Shown here in pieces: positions 61,374 to 64,000 of a stretch of DNA of 64,000 nucleotides (the stretch's first letter is position 1; the number at the start of each line of letters is the position of its first letter). A program made the position numbers and the translations under genes. Origin of the DNA: JALZKA01 sp963786495 (GTDB taxonomy: Bacteria; Actinomycetota; Thermoleophilia; Solirubrobacterales; 70-9); assembly GCA_963786495.1 (NCBI GenBank), contig CAWAZL010000011.1:122904-186903 (forward strand), read 5' to 3'. The notes below the pieces were generated by a model that made no database searches, had not been told where the DNA came from, and saw nothing but the letters and a program-made list of their open reading frames with translations.

Positions 61374-62238
61374 GATTCGTGGTCAGGGGGCCTAACTCCC
61401 CTGCACAACACTAATCGGCGTCCATGGCGCTGAGATCCTTGAGGACTGTTATTCAGGTCGGGGAAGAACTCGTCCAGGTACCACTGGACCATGTCGTCGC
61501 CGAACCAAAGCCCGATGACGCCACCCACGGCCAGGAATGGGCCGAACGGGATCTGGATTTGCGCGCGGCGGAGCCCTGTCGGGCGATCATGGCGATTCCG
61601 ACGACAGCGCCCAGGAGGAAGCCGATCAGGGTCGCCGGCGCGATCGCGCGACCGATGAACAAACCCATCATCCCCACTAGCTTCGCGTCGCCCATCCCCA
61701 TCCCCCGCGGGTACACGAACGCAACGAGGAACATGATCCCACCGGCGATTGCCGCGGAGATGAAGCGTGTATCGAGCGTCTCGGGCATCGTGATCGCTGC
61801 GATCGCGACGGCCGCGATCGAACCTGCCAGGACGACCTTGTTCGGGATGATCCGCAGGTCGAGGTCGGTCAAGGTGATCACGACGAGGACGAAGCACAGA
61901 ACCAGTCCCAGGAGAAGCTCGCCAGTCTCGTCGTCGCCCAGGATGAGATAGGTGGCCGCGAACAGCGTCGCCAGGGTCAGCTCGGCCAGGACGTAGCGCG
62001 GCGAGATCGGCTCGCCGCAGTTGCGGCACTTGCCGCGCAGGATCATCCACGAGGCGATCGGGATGTTGTCGCGAGCGCCGATCATCTCGCCGCAGTTCGG
62101 GCAACGCGACCGCTCCGAGACCCAGTTCTCGTTCCGGGGCAGCCGGTGCGCGAGCGCCGTCGCAAAGCTGCCCAAGACCGCGCCCAGGAAGAACAGGCCG
62201 ATTCGCCACGCCAGCCATAGAGCTACCCCCTTCGACAC
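61346..62238 (-). CDS. pilD: Prepilin peptidase / N-methyltransferase (one or more frameshifts)
   Basis: About 297 aa, A24A aspartic peptidase with several helices. Seen: IGLFFLGAVLGSFATALAHR, the zinc-binding Cys pairs RCPNCGEMIGARDNIP and KCRNCGEPISPRY, and the two catalytic Asp regions TLTDLDLRIIPNKV and YPRGMGMGDAKLVGMMGL. The shift near 61570 leads into IPFGPFLAVGGVIGLWFGDD. It should process the prepilins in both pilus blocks. The C-terminal end is uncertain; it may stop near 61440 instead. Confidence 0.87.
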
Positions 62239-62263
62239 CGGCCGCGCGAACCCCTGCCGCTCG

Positions 62264-63856
62264 CTACTCGACCGTCTCGCGCTGCACGTGCCACGCCGAC
62301 TCGACCGGGTCGAGGAAGTGCGGCGGCGAGATGTAGCGAAGGCGGTCGTCGTACGAGTAGCGCTTCGAGTATCCCGAGACGGCCTGGCCGTTTTGAGAGT
62401 TGAAGGTTCCGACCGCGCCGCGGAACCGCTGCGCGATCGCGCCATTCACTGTGAGGTTGCCGAGCGGGTTCCCGCAGGAATAGTGGTCGACGATGAACGA
62501 GTGCTGGATCGAGAGGATCGCGGCGTCGATCCGGAGGTTGTTGACGCTGTTCGTGCCGTTTGACCCGCTACCGCAATTCGAGCGGCGAGGTCTGCGTGGT
62601 TGTGGTGAGCGACGAGGCCGGGTTGGCGATCGGGTGGAAGACGCGCACGAAGTTGTTCGCGATAAGGCCGAGCATTCCGTTGCCGCTCCGGACCAGGTTG
62701 CCGTCGACGATGATGTCGTTCTCTGCGGCGATCGTGAGGCGGCCCGAGTAGTTGCCCCGCACATAGACGTTGCCGCACGTGGAAGTTGTTCGGGTACACG
62801 GTCGTGAACGGGTTGTATGCCGACGAGCAGGCGCCGTTCGAGACGTAGATGACCCCGTTCGCCGGGAATCGGCTGCGACGCGCCGCCATTCACCGTGTAG
62901 GTAGTTCCCGTTGAGGACGATCCGCGTCTGACCTGAGTAGCGGTAGCTCGCGGCGGCGACCGTCTTGAGCGAGCGTTCGTGGGCGGCGGAGTCAGCACCG
63001 GCGCGTTGGTGACGAAGGTGCCTTCGAAGTTGGGCGAGCTGCCGCTGCAGCCGAACCAGCCGGGCGGGCGGCGCGACACCGAGATGGCGTCCGCGGCCGT
63101 GCGGCCGAAGATCGGGCTGGCCGTTACAGACCAGGAACGCGTCGTTCGTGTGCAGCGGGCCGTCGATGCGCTCGCCGCCGACGAAGTAGATGAAGTCGCA
63201 CGTCCTGGGTCGGGGTTGGAGCCCGGGATGTTCTGGTTGTAGCGGCCCTCGGCAATGGTCTTCGTGCACTGCTGATAGGCGCCGTTGATCGTCGCCTGGT
63301 GTTGTTGTAGGTCACGGGGTCCGAGGTTTCGAGCTGCGTGAAATAGAGGAAGTCGAGGAAGCTCGCGCGCTTGAACGTCGCGACCAGCGAGATCTCGGAG
63401 AATCCTGCGAGTAGCCCGTGGAGCGGATCCGGAAGGTGCCCACGCTCGAACCCGACTGCTCGATCATCGAGTTGACGGGATCGCTCCGAGCATTGGGCCG
63501 ACCAGTTCGCGGGATGAGCTCGATCGAGTACTCGGCGCCGGTCGTACCTGGCACCGCGCGGCGTTTGGCCGTCGAGCCGACTGGTTCACCGCCGTGGGCT
63601 GGGGCACGTTGGCGCACCTCGTCCAATAGTTCGTGTCCTGGTTGAGGTGGTAGGCGTAGTCGGCGATCCTGCGCGCGCTGCCTCGTAGGCCTGCTTTTGG
63701 CGAGGTCCGGCACGGGTGACGTTCAGCTCACCCCTTGCGGCCGTGACCGCGGTGACGACGACCAGGCCCATGACGGCGCCGCCGAGCACCGTGGCGCCCA
63801 TCGTGAACCCGCTCCTCCGAGCGAGCCTGCGCCTCAATCGTGCGAATCACGCGCAT
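62264..63856 (-). CDS. Large PilX/DUF4900-like pilus protein (several frameshifts)
   Basis: About 530 aa. Prepilin-like start: RSGFTMGATVLGGAVMGLVV after a basic leader beginning MRVIRTIEAQARS. Then YSIELIPRTGRPN, FKRASFLDFLYFTQLETSD, CDFIYFVGGERIDGPLHTND (typical DUF4900), NVYVRGNYSGRLTIAAENDI and IVDGNLVRSGNGMLGLIANN (bactofilin-like beta strands), ending RYSYDDRLRYISPPHFLDP. Breaks at roughly eight places. Likely a tip or scaffold component of the pilus. Confidence 0.75.
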
Positions 63857-64000
63857 GGGCCGTTCACCTTCGTCGGGTCCTCGGAGAAGGGCGAGAAGCG
63901 GAAGACCGCCGCGTCGGTGAGCGTGATGCTGGCGCGTCCATCATCAACCGGTTGGCTCGACGGGGCAACTTGCAGGCCCACCTGGACCTGGACGGCGCGC
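63847..64000 (-). CDS. 3' end of a prepilin-like gene (runs past the window edge)
   Basis: The last 50 codons: VQVQVGLQVAPSSQPVDDGR, ASITLTDAAVFRFSPFSEDP, then a Cys-ending tail NGPCA before the TGA at 63847-63849. Same strand as the pilus operon and overlapping the next gene's ATG by 10 nt. A PilW- or PilV-like component is likely from context, but the domain is outside the window. Confidence 0.55.
   Translation of the reverse strand, partial: RAVQVQVGLQVAPSSQPVDDGRASITLTDAAVFRFSPFSEDPTKVNGPCA

Noticed and set aside
1..64000. CRISPR arrays, insertion sequences, prophage genes, rRNA operons
   Set aside because: No regularly spaced repeats, transposase or phage structural motif, or rRNA sequence was seen anywhere in the window.

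Overview
The window looks like chromosomal DNA of a high-GC actinobacterium, most likely of the class Thermoleophilia (Solirubrobacterales type). This rests on the gene set and style: many GTG and TTG starts, four-base ATGA/GTGA overlaps, a DUF3159 protein, MGT-type glycosyltransferase, TlyA and NAD kinase side by side, and a pilM-N-O-type pilus operon near an aroC-aroKB-aroQ-pepP cluster. The assignment is an inference from gene content, not from an rRNA.

Layout. 0-6.4 kb: ruvC-ruvA-ruvB, two tandem small secreted paralogues, yebC, an M29 aminopeptidase and the pyridoxal phosphate synthase pair pdxS-pdxT. 6.4-7.4 kb: a solo AbiEi-like/DUF559 nuclease gene whose start and stop codons both lie inside copies of a 38-nt palindrome. 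7.4-12.7 kb: an RpiR-type regulator, small conserved unknowns, a YczE-type membrane protein and secreted proteins with TTG starts. 12.7-14 kb: an island-like stretch bounded by a partial and an intact CAU tRNA. 14-19.3 kb: thioredoxin-fold lipoprotein, SDR, glycosyltransferase, tRNA-Asn and an HNH protein. 19.3-28.7 kb: minus-strand housekeeping genes (dnaG, dgt-like, DUF3159, recO, P1 peptidase, mutM, xerD, Nudix, M20 peptidase, SnoaL-like). 28.7-40.6 kb: pyrG, recN, FAD-Rieske oxidoreductase, nadK, tlyA, dxs, a polyprenyl synthase, nusB and efp. 40.7-46.6 kb: surface and envelope genes, LtrA, an alpha/beta hydrolase and an M42 peptidase. 46.7-53.4 kb: a secreted PHP protein, a molybdopterin oxidoreductase and three prepilin-like genes. 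53.5-57.8 kb: pepP, aroQ, a fused aroK-aroB and aroC. 57.8-64 kb: a type IV pilus operon (pilM, pilN, pilO, prepilin peptidase and two large pilus proteins).

The genes group into DNA repair and replication (ruvABC, recN, recO, mutM, dnaG, xerD), shikimate and isoprenoid precursors (aroQ/KB/C; dxs and ispA-like), cofactors (pdxST, nadK), translation (efp, tlyA, nusB) and a type IV pilus encoded in two blocks on either side of the aro operon.

A strong caution: about twenty genes, including essential single-copy ones such as dnaG, pyrG and pdxS, carry single-base frameshifts, clustered at 19-28 kb and 58-64 kb. In most cases adding or removing one base, often in a G/C run, restores a full family match and natural overlaps with neighbours. 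I read these as consensus errors in the assembly, not pseudogenes, and give corrected gene spans. No CRISPR array, rRNA, insertion sequence or phage is visible.
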